DNA of 45,526 nucleotides from Candidatus Saccharimonadota bacterium (GCA_027493025.1 JAPUDQ010000033.1:1-45526), one strand, 5' to 3'; counted from the first letter of the stretch, positions 1 through 8,063 are shown. Numbers and translations are program-made. The notes: generated by a model from the letters alone, not told the origin.

Positions 1-57
1 TGTCCATCACTATGCTCCTTTCGATGGACTTGTACCAAGTGGTTTAGATTACCCTCC
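1..57. other. Structured non-coding DNA at the window edge
   Basis: No open reading frame is supported here. GTCCATC (2-8) can pair with GATGGAC (23-29), and CTTG/CAAG form a small hairpin just after it. This may be the end of a feature that begins outside the window. Confidence 0.3.
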
Positions 58-185
58 ATACCTGAGACTCAAAACCCCCGCTCCAGACAAATTCGGCCAG
101 CCGCTAACTGATACAGCCTTCGCTCTTGGCTGGCCTCAGCCGAGAGGCTGACTGTCTGTCTCGGGAGGTTTTAAGACTCAGGTAT
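58..185. repeat. 128-bp inverted-repeat element with three-way-junction fold
   Basis: Two 22-base arms, 58-79 and 164-185, are inverted copies of each other with three mismatches (each begins ATACCTGAG when read inward). Inside them CAGACA (84-89) pairs with TGTCTG (153-158), and two further hairpins follow: GGCCAGCC/GGCTGGCC (95-102/128-135) and TCAGCC/GGCTGA (136-141/146-151). Together they make a closed, Y-shaped fold on either strand. The right arm is an exact reverse complement of 8069-8090, at the 5' end of the large RNA candidate. No target-site duplication is visible. It could be a small mobile element (MITE-like) or a structured RNA; the sequence does not settle which. Confidence 0.6.
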
Positions 186-264
186 CCATCTTTGGTGAGA
201 GGTGTGGTTTTGACAGCAGGCAGTAGTGGTATAGATAAGAGTATGAGCGTAAGCGAGATTGTTG

Positions 265-270
265 TATAAT
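265..270 (+). promoter_or_regulatory. -10 box of ftsA-like gene
   Basis: A perfect TATAAT lies just before the gene. The first in-frame ATG (273) is only 2 bases beyond it, inside the expected melted region. The second ATG (282) is 11 bases beyond and would follow a start of transcription near 277. No convincing -35 box is visible. Confidence 0.6.
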
Positions 271-281
271 CTATGGTATCT

Positions 282-1550
282 ATGATTCTGGATAAACTTA
301 AAAGCAAACTACCTGTCAAAAAACAACCCGAAGACAACCTCATTGTGGGGCTTGATATCGGTACGGAATTTGTCAAAGCGTTGATTGCTCGTTTGGACGG
401 GGATAATCTGGAGATTATTGGAGTTGGCCGAGCGCGACAGTCTGTTGATGATATGCACAGTGGGGCAATTGCGGATATTGGCGGGGTTGTTAGAAACTGC
501 GAAACGGCGCTTGCTAAGGCTGAAGAGCAAGCTGGAATGCAAGGCAAACGAGCGGTTATCGGTATTGCTGGCGAGCTGGTCAAAGGGCTGACACAGACGA
601 TTCGCTACAAACGGCCCCAACCAGATCGACCGCTGGACATTAGTGAGATGGAGCTAATTATTGAGAAAGTTCAGGAGCGCGCCCAAGGCAAAGCTCAGCA
701 ACAAATCGGTCTGGAAACGGGCAATCAAGAAGTTGAGGTGAAGCTGGTTAACTCGGCAATCGTCAGTATTCATATCGATGGCTATAAAGTTAGCAATCCA
801 ATTGGTTTTCAGGGCAAAGATGTCGCTATTCAGATATATACAGCGTTTGCGCCGATGGTGCATATCGGAGCGTTGGAGCGGGTTGCATCGGAGCTTGACC
901 TCGATCTTATCGCAGTTGCTGCCGAGCCGTTTGCTGTTAGCCGTAGTGTCCTCGGGACGGATGCGAGCAGCACGTTTACCGCCATCTTGGTGGATGTTGG
1001 GGGTGGTACGACTGATATAGCCGTCGTTAACGATGGTGGGGTTGAAGGGACAAAGATGTTTGGGATTGGTGGGCGGAGTTTTACGAAAACGATTGCGGCT
1101 GACATGGGTCTGACATATGAGGATGCCGAGAAGCTTAAGGTCAACATCGATGAGCCGAACCTACGAACATCCGTAGCCCAAAAACTGATACAATCTGTCG
1201 ATAAAACGCTTGAGGTTTGGCTGGGTGGGGTAGAGCTAGCACTTAGTGAATTTGATTCGGTCGATCATTTACCTCCACGTATTTTACTCTGTGGTGGAGG
1301 AGCAAGTTTAGTGAGGCTGGTTGACTCTCTCGAAAAAAGTAATTGGCATCAAGAGCTACCCTTTACGAGGAAACCTTCGGTGCAGCTTATTAAGCCAACT
1401 GACGTCGTGGGAATTATGGATTCGACTGGTGACGCGAAGGACCATACATTTATAACCGCCATGGGACTTTTGCGGGTTGGATATGATACAATTATCGGTA
1501 GTGATAACGATAGTATAAAAGACAAATTAAACCGAATCTTACGCGTATGA
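282..1550 (+). CDS. ftsA: FtsA/PilM-type actin-like ATPase (cell division)
   Basis: An actin-fold ATPase of about 420 residues. The phosphate-1 motif GLDIGTEFVKALIAR lies near the N-terminus, an FtsA-like insertion (SHS2-type) follows in the region with IGIAGELVKG, and the phosphate-2 motif LVDVGGGTTDIAVV and adenosine-side CGGGASL lie in the C-terminal half. FtsA tethers FtsZ to the membrane; PilM proteins of the same fold serve pilus assembly. The C-terminus (DKLNRILRV) could be an amphipathic membrane tip, as in FtsA. The longest frame starts at 273, but that ATG touches the -10 box, so 282 is chosen. The stop overlaps the start of the next gene by 4 bases, so the two are co-transcribed. 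FtsA is favoured over PilM because no pilN/pilO genes follow. Confidence 0.75.
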   Translation: MILDKLKSKLPVKKQPEDNLIVGLDIGTEFVKALIARLDGDNLEIIGVGRARQSVDDMHSGAIADIGGVVRNCETALAKAEEQAGMQGKRAVIGIAGELVKGLTQTIRYKRPQPDRPLDISEMELIIEKVQERAQGKAQQQIGLETGNQEVEVKLVNSAIVSIHIDGYKVSNPIGFQGKDVAIQIYTAFAPMVHIGALERVASELDLDLIAVAAEPFAVSRSVLGTDASSTFTAILVDVGGGTTDIAVVNDGGVEGTKMFGIGGRSFTKTIAADMGLTYEDAEKLKVNIDEPNLRTSVAQKLIQSVDKTLEVWLGGVELALSEFDSVDHLPPRILLCGGGASLVRLVDSLEKSNWHQELPFTRKPSVQLIKPTDVVGIMDSTGDAKDHTFITAMGLLRVGYDTIIGSDNDSIKDKLNRILRV

Positions 1551-3214
1551 AACTCGATACTCCCACTTCTCATGGCAGCACGCCTAAAAAAGATGTTATT
1601 TATGTTGATATTGAAGATGACATTACGTCAATCATTGGCAAGGTTAAAGAAAGCTCCGCTCCAATTGTGGCGCTGGTTCCGCCAAAACGTATCGGAGTCT
1701 TGCAGAGTATTGTTAATCTCAAGCTACTAACACGTGCTGCGGAAGGATCAAAAAAGCGAGTAGTACTGATCACGAATGACCATGCTTTGTCAGCGCTAGC
1801 AGCGGGCGTGGCTATACCCGTTGCAAAAAATCTTCAGAGTAAACCAGAGATTCCTGAAATTCCTGCGCTTCATGTTGATGATGAAGATGTGATTGAGGGT
1901 GAAGCCACCTCTTCTCAAGCTGAGCCGTCTGTAGCAGAGGCCGATACCAAAAAGCCTACTCCAAGTGTAGTTCCGGTAAATAACCCCTCTACTCAGGAGA
2001 AGCTTACATCAGCCAGTGCGACGACACGCGGCAAATCTACGAGAGTGCCAAACTTTGACATGTTTAGAAACCGCATGGCATTGATCGTTGGTGGTGGACT
2101 GTTAATCATCGGGTTTTTTGTTTGGGCGGTATTTTTTGCACCGCACGCGACGGTGATAATCTCTGCCAAGACAACGCCGTACAGCGTTAATAAACAAGTA
2201 CGCGCTGGAGCTGGGCGCCAACTGGATGCCGAAAAAGGAATATTGAGTGCTGTTACCAAAGAAATAAAGAAGACGACGAGTGCAGATTTTACGGCTACGG
2301 GCAAAAAAGACGTGGGTGAGAAAGCTACGGGTACAGCTACTTTTAGCACAGCATCTCCAGATGTGTTTGCCGATGGGGCAACTATACCATCAGGAACAAC
2401 ACTGACAACCTCAGGGGGATCGACATATACGACTAATGAAACGGTGACGTTACCGCAAAGTGATAGTTTCCGCGAATGGTTAAGTGGACGTCGACCAAGT
2501 AAAACCGTCGGAATAACTGCTACAAAGTCAGGTAGTTCTTCTAATGGTGCTTCCGGGCCTGTTCAGGGTGCACCTACTGGTGTAAATGCATCCATCACAC
2601 AGCCTACTAGCGGTGGAACGGACAAAACCGTCACGGTTGTGAGCGAGTCGGATGCAGCAAGCGCACGGGATAAACTAACCGTGGCAGATGCCAATACGAT
2701 CAAAGCTGAGCTCAAAAAACAATTTGGTAATGATGTCATCGCAGTCAATGAAAGTTTTGAGATTATTCCTGGAACACCGTCAGTAGTTCCGGCAGTTGGC
2801 CAAGAAGCGGCTTCGGGTAAAGTAAGTCTAGAGACGACGTACATGATGATTGGCATCAGCCGATCCGATATCCGTGCGGTATTGGAAAAAGATTTGCAGC
2901 GACAACTAGGTGGTTTACCAAACCAAAGCATTTATGATCAAGGGCTGGGAACAGTTAAGTTCTCCGGCTATTCGCGAGCTGACTCAGGCTATCAGGTCAC
3001 GATTCAGACAACGGGTTATATCGGGCCATCGATCGATTCAGCTCAGCTAGCCAAAAAAATATCTGGCAAACGCGAGGGTGAGATTCAGCAGATGATTAAA
3101 ACCTATGAGGGGATTCGTAATGTTGAGGTCAAATTCTCCCCATTTTGGGTGTCGACAGCTCCTGCGCCAGAGAAAATTACCATTCGTTTCCAAATTGACA
3201 ATGGCAAAAACTAG
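1547..3214 (+). CDS. Baseplate J-like, single-pass membrane protein
   Basis: 555 residues. The N-terminal part (about 10-110) has a compact alpha/beta pattern with VIYVDIEDDITSIIGKV and RVVLITNDHALSALAAG. A linker rich in Glu, Ser and Pro follows, then one membrane segment near 180-200 (ALIVGGGLLIIGFFVWAVFF), and a long extracytoplasmic part beginning ATVIISAKTTPYSVNKQV. This arrangement is what is usually annotated as a baseplate J-like protein in Saccharibacteria and related CPR genomes; that family name is from memory of the family, not a search. Its role is unknown. Tight coupling to the FtsA-like gene (ATGA overlap) suggests the pair works together at the membrane, with the FtsA-like ATPase inside and this protein reaching outward. 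Confidence 0.6.
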   Translation: MKLDTPTSHGSTPKKDVIYVDIEDDITSIIGKVKESSAPIVALVPPKRIGVLQSIVNLKLLTRAAEGSKKRVVLITNDHALSALAAGVAIPVAKNLQSKPEIPEIPALHVDDEDVIEGEATSSQAEPSVAEADTKKPTPSVVPVNNPSTQEKLTSASATTRGKSTRVPNFDMFRNRMALIVGGGLLIIGFFVWAVFFAPHATVIISAKTTPYSVNKQVRAGAGRQLDAEKGILSAVTKEIKKTTSADFTATGKKDVGEKATGTATFSTASPDVFADGATIPSGTTLTTSGGSTYTTNETVTLPQSDSFREWLSGRRPSKTVGITATKSGSSSNGASGPVQGAPTGVNASITQPTSGGTDKTVTVVSESDAASARDKLTVADANTIKAELKKQFGNDVIAVNESFEIIPGTPSVVPAVGQEAASGKVSLETTYMMIGISRSDIRAVLEKDLQRQLGGLPNQSIYDQGLGTVKFSGYSRADSGYQVTIQTTGYIGPSIDSAQLAKKISGKREGEIQQMIKTYEGIRNVEVKFSPFWVSTAPAPEKITIRFQIDNGKN

Positions 3215-3226
3215 GGCTAATGGTTG

Positions 3227-3640
3227 ATGGCAACAAAATACTACCTGTCCCTCGATGTCGGCACGAAGCGTACTGGTATCGCTATGGCAGATAGTGATGT
3301 ACGACTAGCCTATCCGGTAGAGACCGTCACGATGGACGAGGGAGCAATTGAGAAGATTATTGCTCTAGCCGGGGAGAAGAATGTTCACCGCATCATTGTG
3401 GGATATCCGCGCAATCTTTCTGGTGAGCCGACTGCGCAGACAAAACTAGTTGAAGATTTTGCCACGAAATTGGCTGCTCGGACTACATGTCCGCTCCTGT
3501 TTCAAGATGAGTCTCTTACCTCAGTTGAAGCAGAAAAGCGGTTACTGTCTCAACCTAGCAAGCAACTCAAGTATGGAGCTGTTGATGCGGAAGCGGCTTG
3601 TATTATTTTGCAGGATTATTTGGAGCAATCTCATGAATGA
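3227..3640 (+). CDS. ruvX: RuvX/YqgF, pre-16S rRNA nuclease or Holliday junction resolvase-like
   Basis: 137 residues, the usual size for YqgF/RuvX. It has the RNase H-like opening YYLSLDVGTKRTGIAMAD, the central HRIIVGYPRNLSGEPTAQ, the conserved DESLTSVEAEKRL and the closing VDAEAACIILQDYL. The family processes the 5' end of 16S rRNA in E. coli and was earlier proposed as a junction resolvase. A TTG codon at 3224 is in frame, but ATG at 3227 is the more natural start. It lies 12 bases after the baseplate-J-like gene and overlaps mltG by 8 bases. Confidence 0.9.
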   Translation: MATKYYLSLDVGTKRTGIAMADSDVRLAYPVETVTMDEGAIEKIIALAGEKNVHRIIVGYPRNLSGEPTAQTKLVEDFATKLAARTTCPLLFQDESLTSVEAEKRLLSQPSKQLKYGAVDAEAACIILQDYLEQSHE

Positions 3641-4724
3641 TGGTGGTCGATTTGCACGGTTTACAGATGATCAGCAGCCAGGGTTTTCTCTGCAAAAACC
3701 GCGCAAGCGTTTGCCGTGGAGATGGCCAGTCGCATTGCTGAGCATCTTGGTTGTTGGTATTGGTACGATTATACTGTATGTAACTTCGTTGCAGCCAGTA
3801 GATCCGACTGCGAAGTCCTCCGTACGAATCGTTATTGATCAAGGAGAGACAGCCGCCTCAATAGCGGCAAAGTTGTATGATCATGGTCTGATACGAAATC
3901 CCAAAGTTTTTGAACTGTACACCCAGCTAAGCGGTATAAAAGGCAAGTTACAGGCAGGGGGTTTTATGCTCAAAAAATCACAATCAGTTTCGGAAATTGC
4001 TGATCATCTGACTAGCGGCAAAAGTGATGAGATGAATCTGACATTTTTGCCAGGGTTGACACTGGAGGCACTCGCTGATCCACAAGTAAAAGGTAGCCTG
4101 GCTCATCAGGGATTTAATACTGAGGAGATACGTAGAGCTTTTGCAAAGACCTATAATTCGCCTCTGTTCGCGGGACGACCCTCTGGAGCCAGCCTAGAAG
4201 GATATATTTATCCTGAAACCTATGTCGTTGCTGCTGACACAGCGCTTGATACAGCTATTAAAATGACGCTTGATGAATTTTATAAGCAAGTTAAATCACG
4301 TGATCTTGAAGAAAAACTCAAAAAACAGAATTTGTCATTGCGGCAGGGTATCATTCTTGCATCGATTGTTCAAATGGAAGTCTCTAACAAGACGGATCAA
4401 AAGCAGGTTGCGCAAGTGTTTTTACGCCGTCTTCAAAAAAGCATGGTATTGGGTTCTGACGTAACGTTTATGTATATCGCCAAAAAGGAAGGCCGTACGC
4501 CAAGCGTCAATGATCCGTCACCATACAATACACGCAAAAACCCTGGCTTGCCACCTGGACCGATCGCTAACTTCCATATCGAAGCGCTTGAGGCTGTCGC
4601 TGAGCCAGCATCGGGAGATTATGAATATTTTGTGGCAGGTGATGATGGTAAAACGTATTTTGCCCGAACAGAGGCGGAGCATAACCAGAATGTTGCCAAA
4701 TATTGTACCGAACTATGTCGATAG
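3633..4724 (+). CDS. mltG: MltG endolytic murein transglycosylase
   Basis: 363 residues: a basic cytoplasmic N-terminus, one membrane anchor near 31-52, then a YceG/MltG domain. Family motifs are SLEGYIYPETY near 187-197 and the catalytic block ILASIVQMEVSNKTDQKQVAQVFLRRL near 241-266, with the universal glutamate at E249. The first Glu of the common VEKE block is Gln here. The C-terminal NPSPYNTRK...GLPPGPIANF region (found as NDPSPYNTRK) and the final YFVAGDDGKTYFARTEAEHN are typical. MltG cuts nascent glycan strands and sets their length. A longer frame reaches back to 3450 inside ruvX, but the membrane-anchor topology and the 8-base overlap support ATG 3633. Confidence 0.9.
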   Translation: MNDGGRFARFTDDQQPGFSLQKPRKRLPWRWPVALLSILVVGIGTIILYVTSLQPVDPTAKSSVRIVIDQGETAASIAAKLYDHGLIRNPKVFELYTQLSGIKGKLQAGGFMLKKSQSVSEIADHLTSGKSDEMNLTFLPGLTLEALADPQVKGSLAHQGFNTEEIRRAFAKTYNSPLFAGRPSGASLEGYIYPETYVVAADTALDTAIKMTLDEFYKQVKSRDLEEKLKKQNLSLRQGIILASIVQMEVSNKTDQKQVAQVFLRRLQKSMVLGSDVTFMYIAKKEGRTPSVNDPSPYNTRKNPGLPPGPIANFHIEALEAVAEPASGDYEYFVAGDDGKTYFARTEAEHNQNVAKYCTELCR

Positions 4725-4739
4725 ATTATGTTAAAAAAT

Positions 4740-4761
4740 GTATTGACTCATGTGTCAATAC
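4740..4761. promoter_or_regulatory. 22-bp dyad overlapping the -35 box
   Basis: GTATTGAC and GTCAATAC form a perfect 8-bp inverted repeat with a 6-base loop. The left arm contains the -35 box of the next promoter, so it could be an operator. It also follows mltG by 15 bases and could act as a weak terminator hairpin. Confidence 0.45.
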
Positions 4762-4771
4762 GGAGTATACT
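4743..4771 (+). promoter_or_regulatory. Sigma-70-type promoter of the LysM/CHAP gene
   Basis: TTGACT (4743-4748) and TATACT (4766-4771) are separated by exactly 17 bases. Transcription should start near 4778. This is one of the few promoters in the window with a good -35 box, and it creates a long leader. Confidence 0.75.
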
Positions 4772-4777
4772 AAAAAA

Positions 4778-4962
4778 GTAAACCGGAGGGGTAAAACAAG
4801 AGAAATCTTGGGTGGATTTATCTAACCGGTTACCTACCGACAAATGTCGCACGGATGCTAAAACGAACAATATAAAGCAATTAATCCAAAGCGAAATAAG
4901 GTCGACGCGTATCCTGTCCACCAGCGGGTGGAGTAAGACAGAGTATCGGTAGCAGGTACACG
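4778..4962 (+). promoter_or_regulatory. Structured 5' leader, possible c-di-AMP (ydaO-type) riboswitch
   Basis: The leader is about 185 nt. AACCGG near its 5' end can pair with CCGGTT around 4830. A GNRA-capped hairpin (CAAGA-GAAA-TCTTG) sits between GGGGTAAAA and GGGTGGATTTATC, and the later block CACGGATGCTAAAACG resembles the CCGUCAGCUAACC block of ydaO riboswitches. TCCACC and GGTGGA near 4920-4932 form another hairpin. c-di-AMP riboswitches are known upstream of cell-wall hydrolase genes, which fits the gene that follows. The match is by eye and imperfect; another structured leader is possible. Confidence 0.45.
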
Positions 4963-6120
4963 GTGACGTGTTCCACGGAGAACGTAATTAGTGCTCATCT
5001 ATCAGGTTCGCCTGTATTAACCAAGCTTACAAAACGGTCGCGGTCGCGCCGACTGAAAAAGATAACAACATTTACCATGTATGCAACGGCAGTTGCCTTA
5101 ATTGCAAGTGTTGTTTCTGTTGGCTATGAGTCTCCGATTGAACAAAAAGTAGTGGCGCAATCCAGCGGTTCCACGGCGATGCAACTCGCTAATCCTTCAG
5201 TTGATCAGCTCCAGGCTGCTGAACTGGCGGCTGGTGCAGCACAAATCAGTAACTTATCAGTTGCGACAAATGTGACGAATCTTTCGATTTCGCTTGGCGC
5301 TAAAAGCGAATTAGCGCAGACAAGTGATACGATTCTTTCTAAACCGCAAATTGTTCAATCGGGGACTGACCGCCGTGGAATTAGCGAATACACAACCGTT
5401 ACCGGTGATTCTGTGCAAACGATAGCTGAAAAATATGGAGTTAGTGTCCAGACTATCAAATGGGTTAATCGTTTAACGAGTGACGCGTTAACCCCTGGTA
5501 CAAAATTATCAATTCCAGGTGTTGATGGCATTATTCACACGGTTGCTGCCGGTGATACTGTTGATACGATAGCCAGTAAATATAGCGCTGACAAGTCTCG
5601 CATCCTTACCTACAATGACCTTGAACTCGCGGCAGTTCAGCCTGGCCAAAAAGTTGTGGTGCCTGCTGGGATTCTCCCTGTCAATGATCGTCCAGAGGCT
5701 ATCCAGCGTGCTCAAACAGCCTATGCTGGCATTGCAACAACTCGGGCTTCGAGTGCGCCGCAACAAACGTATACGAACGCTACGATTGCTGGTAATCGCT
5801 ACGATTACGGTTACTGTACGTGGTATGCCTATAACCGTCGTGCGGAATTAGGACGTCCAGTGGGTAGTTTCTGGGGTAATGCGGCAACCTGGGCAAGTTT
5901 CGCGCGCGGTAGCGGGTACGTGGTGAATAATTCACCAGCAGTTGGTGCAGTGATGCAAGATAGCTACTCGGCCGGTGGGTATGGTCACGTTGCGGTTGTT
6001 GAGTCAATTGGTACTGATGGATCAGTGACAATATCTGAGATGAACTATGCAGGATGGAACCGCTATTCGACCCGCACGCTAGATCCAGGTCAAGCCGCTC
6101 GCTACAACTTTATTCACTAG
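4963..6120 (+). CDS. Secreted LysM-LysM-CHAP peptidoglycan hydrolase
   Basis: 385 residues starting at GTG. A basic stretch (KRSRSRRLKK) precedes a hydrophobic export signal near 39-55. LysM repeats begin at about 141 (TTVTGDSVQTIAEKYGVS) and 189 (HTVAAGDTVDTIASKYSA). The CHAP domain occupies the C-terminal 110 residues, with catalytic Cys285 in YGYCTWYAY and His342 in GHVAVVE. LysM binds glycan strands; CHAP is usually an amidase or endopeptidase. The enzyme may remodel the cell's own wall or act on the wall of a host bacterium. It has its own promoter and long leader. The start is uncertain; no strong ribosome-binding site is seen (AGCAGG is the best). Confidence 0.85.
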   Translation: MTCSTENVISAHLSGSPVLTKLTKRSRSRRLKKITTFTMYATAVALIASVVSVGYESPIEQKVVAQSSGSTAMQLANPSVDQLQAAELAAGAAQISNLSVATNVTNLSISLGAKSELAQTSDTILSKPQIVQSGTDRRGISEYTTVTGDSVQTIAEKYGVSVQTIKWVNRLTSDALTPGTKLSIPGVDGIIHTVAAGDTVDTIASKYSADKSRILTYNDLELAAVQPGQKVVVPAGILPVNDRPEAIQRAQTAYAGIATTRASSAPQQTYTNATIAGNRYDYGYCTWYAYNRRAELGRPVGSFWGNAATWASFARGSGYVVNNSPAVGAVMQDSYSAGGYGHVAVVESIGTDGSVTISEMNYAGWNRYSTRTLDPGQAARYNFIH

Positions 6121-6159
6121 AACGTAGTATCTGTAGTAGGATAACAGAGGTACGTTTGG

Positions 6160-6165
6160 TATACT
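6160..6165 (+). promoter_or_regulatory. -10 box of obgE, leaderless spacing
   Basis: TATACT ends 6 bases before the ATG at 6172, so transcription should start at or next to the start codon. No Shine-Dalgarno sequence is present. Confidence 0.6.
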
Positions 6166-6171
6166 GGAAAT

Positions 6172-7470
6172 ATGTTTGTAGATAATGCGCTCGTGATGGT
6201 TCGGGCTGGCAAAGGCGGTGACGGTATCGTCAGTTTTCGGCATGAAAAATACGTGGAATATGGCGGGCCGGATGGTGGTGATGGTGGCCGCGGGGGAAAC
6301 GTTGTTTTCAAGGCGGATGAACGCAAGAATACTCTGGTTGATTTTCGATACAAACCAGAGATTAAGGCTCATGACGGTCAGGTTGGTGGCAAACGGCAAA
6401 AACACGGTAAAAACGGCGCAGATATTACGGTATCAGTACCGATTGGAACGCAAATTTATCGTGATAATGAGCTGATTGCTGATCTAACAGAGAAGGATCA
6501 GATTGCGGTTGTAGCAAGAGGTGGAGACGGCGGATTTGGAAACGCACACTTCAAAAGTTCGGTGCGCCAGACGCCACGCGTTGCCGAACTCGGTGAGAAA
6601 GGTGATGAGTTTGAGGCTCGTCTTGAGCTAAAGTTGCTGGCGGATGTCGGACTGATTGGTTTTCCAAATGCGGGAAAATCAACCTTTTTGAGTGTCGTTA
6701 GTAATGCTAAACCAGAGATAGCTGACTATGAGTTTACGACTCTGACGCCAAACCTTGGTGTGGCGGACATTGATGATACGAGTCTGCTCATTGCGGATAT
6801 TCCGGGTTTGATCGAAGGCGCAAGTGAGGGTAAAGGGCTGGGGGGTACATTCCTTCGCCATGTAGAGCGAACGGCAGTTTTGCTGCATCTGATCGATGCC
6901 TATAGCGATGATATCGCTGAGCAATACAGGATTATTCATAATGAATTGAAAAAGTATAACCCGTCACTTTTAGAGCGGCCTGAGATAGTGGCGCTTACCA
7001 AGATCGAGGGCTTGGACAAAGAGATGATTAGCATGCAGACGACGGAGCTTCGTCAGGTGGTTCCGAATGCTACTCCGATCATGGCCATATCTTCATCGGC
7101 TCATATCGGACTAGAAACGGTGTTGCGTGAGCTGGCAAAAATTGTTGCCGAAACTCGTGCGAAACGACAGGCTGATACTGAAAAAAGCCTTGATACTGGT
7201 GAGATTCCGACAATATCACTCTCTGAGCGTGAGCTTGATACGGCGTGGCGCGTCACAAAAGACAAAAATACGTATATTGTGACCGGTCCAAAGATTGAGA
7301 AGTTTGCTGCGCGGACGGACTTTGAGAATATCCATAGCGTGAATCGTCTGAGGGATATCATGCGCAAAATTGGCATTATGCACGAGTTATCCCGTGCTGG
7401 TGCAACTGGCGATAGCGAGGTGTATATTGGTGAAGACCGTGTGCATCACTTGACAATGCTTGAGCAGTAG
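6172..7470 (+). CDS. obgE: Obg/CgtA GTPase, ribosome assembly
   Basis: 432 residues with all three parts of a full Obg. The glycine-rich Obg fold (1-158) contains MVRAGKGGDGIVSFRHEKYV and GGPDGGDGGRGGNV. The G domain has G1 GFPNAGKS (163-170), the switch TTLTPNLGV, and G3 DIPGLIEGAS. The C-terminal OCT domain (about 345-430) includes WRVTKDKNTYIVTGPKIEKF. Obg binds the large ribosomal subunit and couples assembly to nucleotide levels. The G4 motif, normally NKxD, reads TKIE in IVALTKIEGLD, a change at both defining positions. It has its own promoter and appears monocistronic. Confidence 0.95.
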   Translation: MFVDNALVMVRAGKGGDGIVSFRHEKYVEYGGPDGGDGGRGGNVVFKADERKNTLVDFRYKPEIKAHDGQVGGKRQKHGKNGADITVSVPIGTQIYRDNELIADLTEKDQIAVVARGGDGGFGNAHFKSSVRQTPRVAELGEKGDEFEARLELKLLADVGLIGFPNAGKSTFLSVVSNAKPEIADYEFTTLTPNLGVADIDDTSLLIADIPGLIEGASEGKGLGGTFLRHVERTAVLLHLIDAYSDDIAEQYRIIHNELKKYNPSLLERPEIVALTKIEGLDKEMISMQTTELRQVVPNATPIMAISSSAHIGLETVLRELAKIVAETRAKRQADTEKSLDTGEIPTISLSERELDTAWRVTKDKNTYIVTGPKIEKFAARTDFENIHSVNRLRDIMRKIGIMHELSRAGATGDSEVYIGEDRVHHLTMLEQ

Positions 7471-7475
7471 CGGTC

Positions 7476-8039
7476 TTATGGAGTCAGTTGAAAATAGCGC
7501 AGTAATTTTCGGGTAGTGGAAGGATCAAAATGAGTGATTGTGCCGTAGCTGACAAAGGATTGAAGGTTTGTATAAGTGATGATTTGCTCAAGTATAGCCG
7601 TACATTCGTAGGGATGAACCCATGTACTGTTGCGGATCATATAAAATCCCAAGCGTTTGAGCTGTGCCGTTAGCAAGTAGCGGGATTGACTATGGCGTGA
7701 CGGGATATCAAAGAAAATGACTTGCCATGAATTGCTCCAGACTTTGGGGGGCGAAATAACCAGGCGATCTATGACAGACTTTTGTAGTCGATAAAACCCT
7801 TTCGTCGATAGCTGAATTTTGAGGATATATCCGTCGCGAGCCAGCTCAACAAGCTGTTGCCGACGTAATTCGTGAGCAATTCGAGAACGGATTTCGGGTG
7901 GAACGGCTCGTGGAATGCCGAGATGGTTAAGAGCTTCAACAAGCGATCGGGCATGGATGCTAAGGCCCGAAAAACCTTCATTGCCGATCAGTTGCAAGGT
8001 TGTGTCGACATAACGAGGAAGAGACGGTTTCATATACAT
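7476..8039 (-). CDS. PaaX-like regulator with Cas2-like domain
   Basis: 187 residues. The N-terminal half looks like a winged helix (IRSRIAHELRRQQLVELARDGYILKIQLSTKG). The C-terminal half has the PaaX/Cas2-type ferredoxin block SWQVIFFDIPSRHSQSRYLL followed by LKRLGFYMIRNSTWVHPYEC. Similar proteins in CPR genomes are labelled either PaaX family or CRISPR Cas2; with a winged helix, no CRISPR array and no cas genes nearby, a transcriptional repressor is the better reading. It is convergent with obgE (5-base gap) and divergent from the large RNA, with which its promoter overlaps, so it may control both itself and that RNA. ATG 8039 is followed by a second ATG at 8033. Confidence 0.6.
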   Translation of the reverse strand: MYMKPSLPRYVDTTLQLIGNEGFSGLSIHARSLVEALNHLGIPRAVPPEIRSRIAHELRRQQLVELARDGYILKIQLSTKGFYRLQKSVIDRLVISPPKVWSNSWQVIFFDIPSRHSQSRYLLTAQLKRLGFYMIRNSTWVHPYECTAILEQIITYTNLQSFVSYGTITHFDPSTTRKLLRYFQLTP

Positions 8040-8049
8040 ATTTTAACAG

Positions 8050-8057
8050 AGTATAAA
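8050..8057. promoter_or_regulatory. Overlapping divergent -10 boxes (regulator / large RNA)
   Basis: On the - strand TATACT (8055-8050) ends 10 bases before the regulator ATG at 8039. On the + strand TATAAA (8052-8057) would start an RNA near 8064. The two hexamers share bases, so the two transcripts probably compete. The + strand -35 (TTCATA, 8029-8034) is weak. Confidence 0.45.
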
Positions 8058-8063
8058 AAATGT

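Noticed and set aside
3450-3632. Longer MltG start
   Set aside because: It would lie inside ruvX in another frame and add a non-family N-terminus; ATG 3633 gives the normal anchor topology.
7476-8039. Cas2 as part of a CRISPR system
   Set aside because: No repeat-spacer array or other cas gene is present, and a winged-helix half precedes the Cas2-like half.
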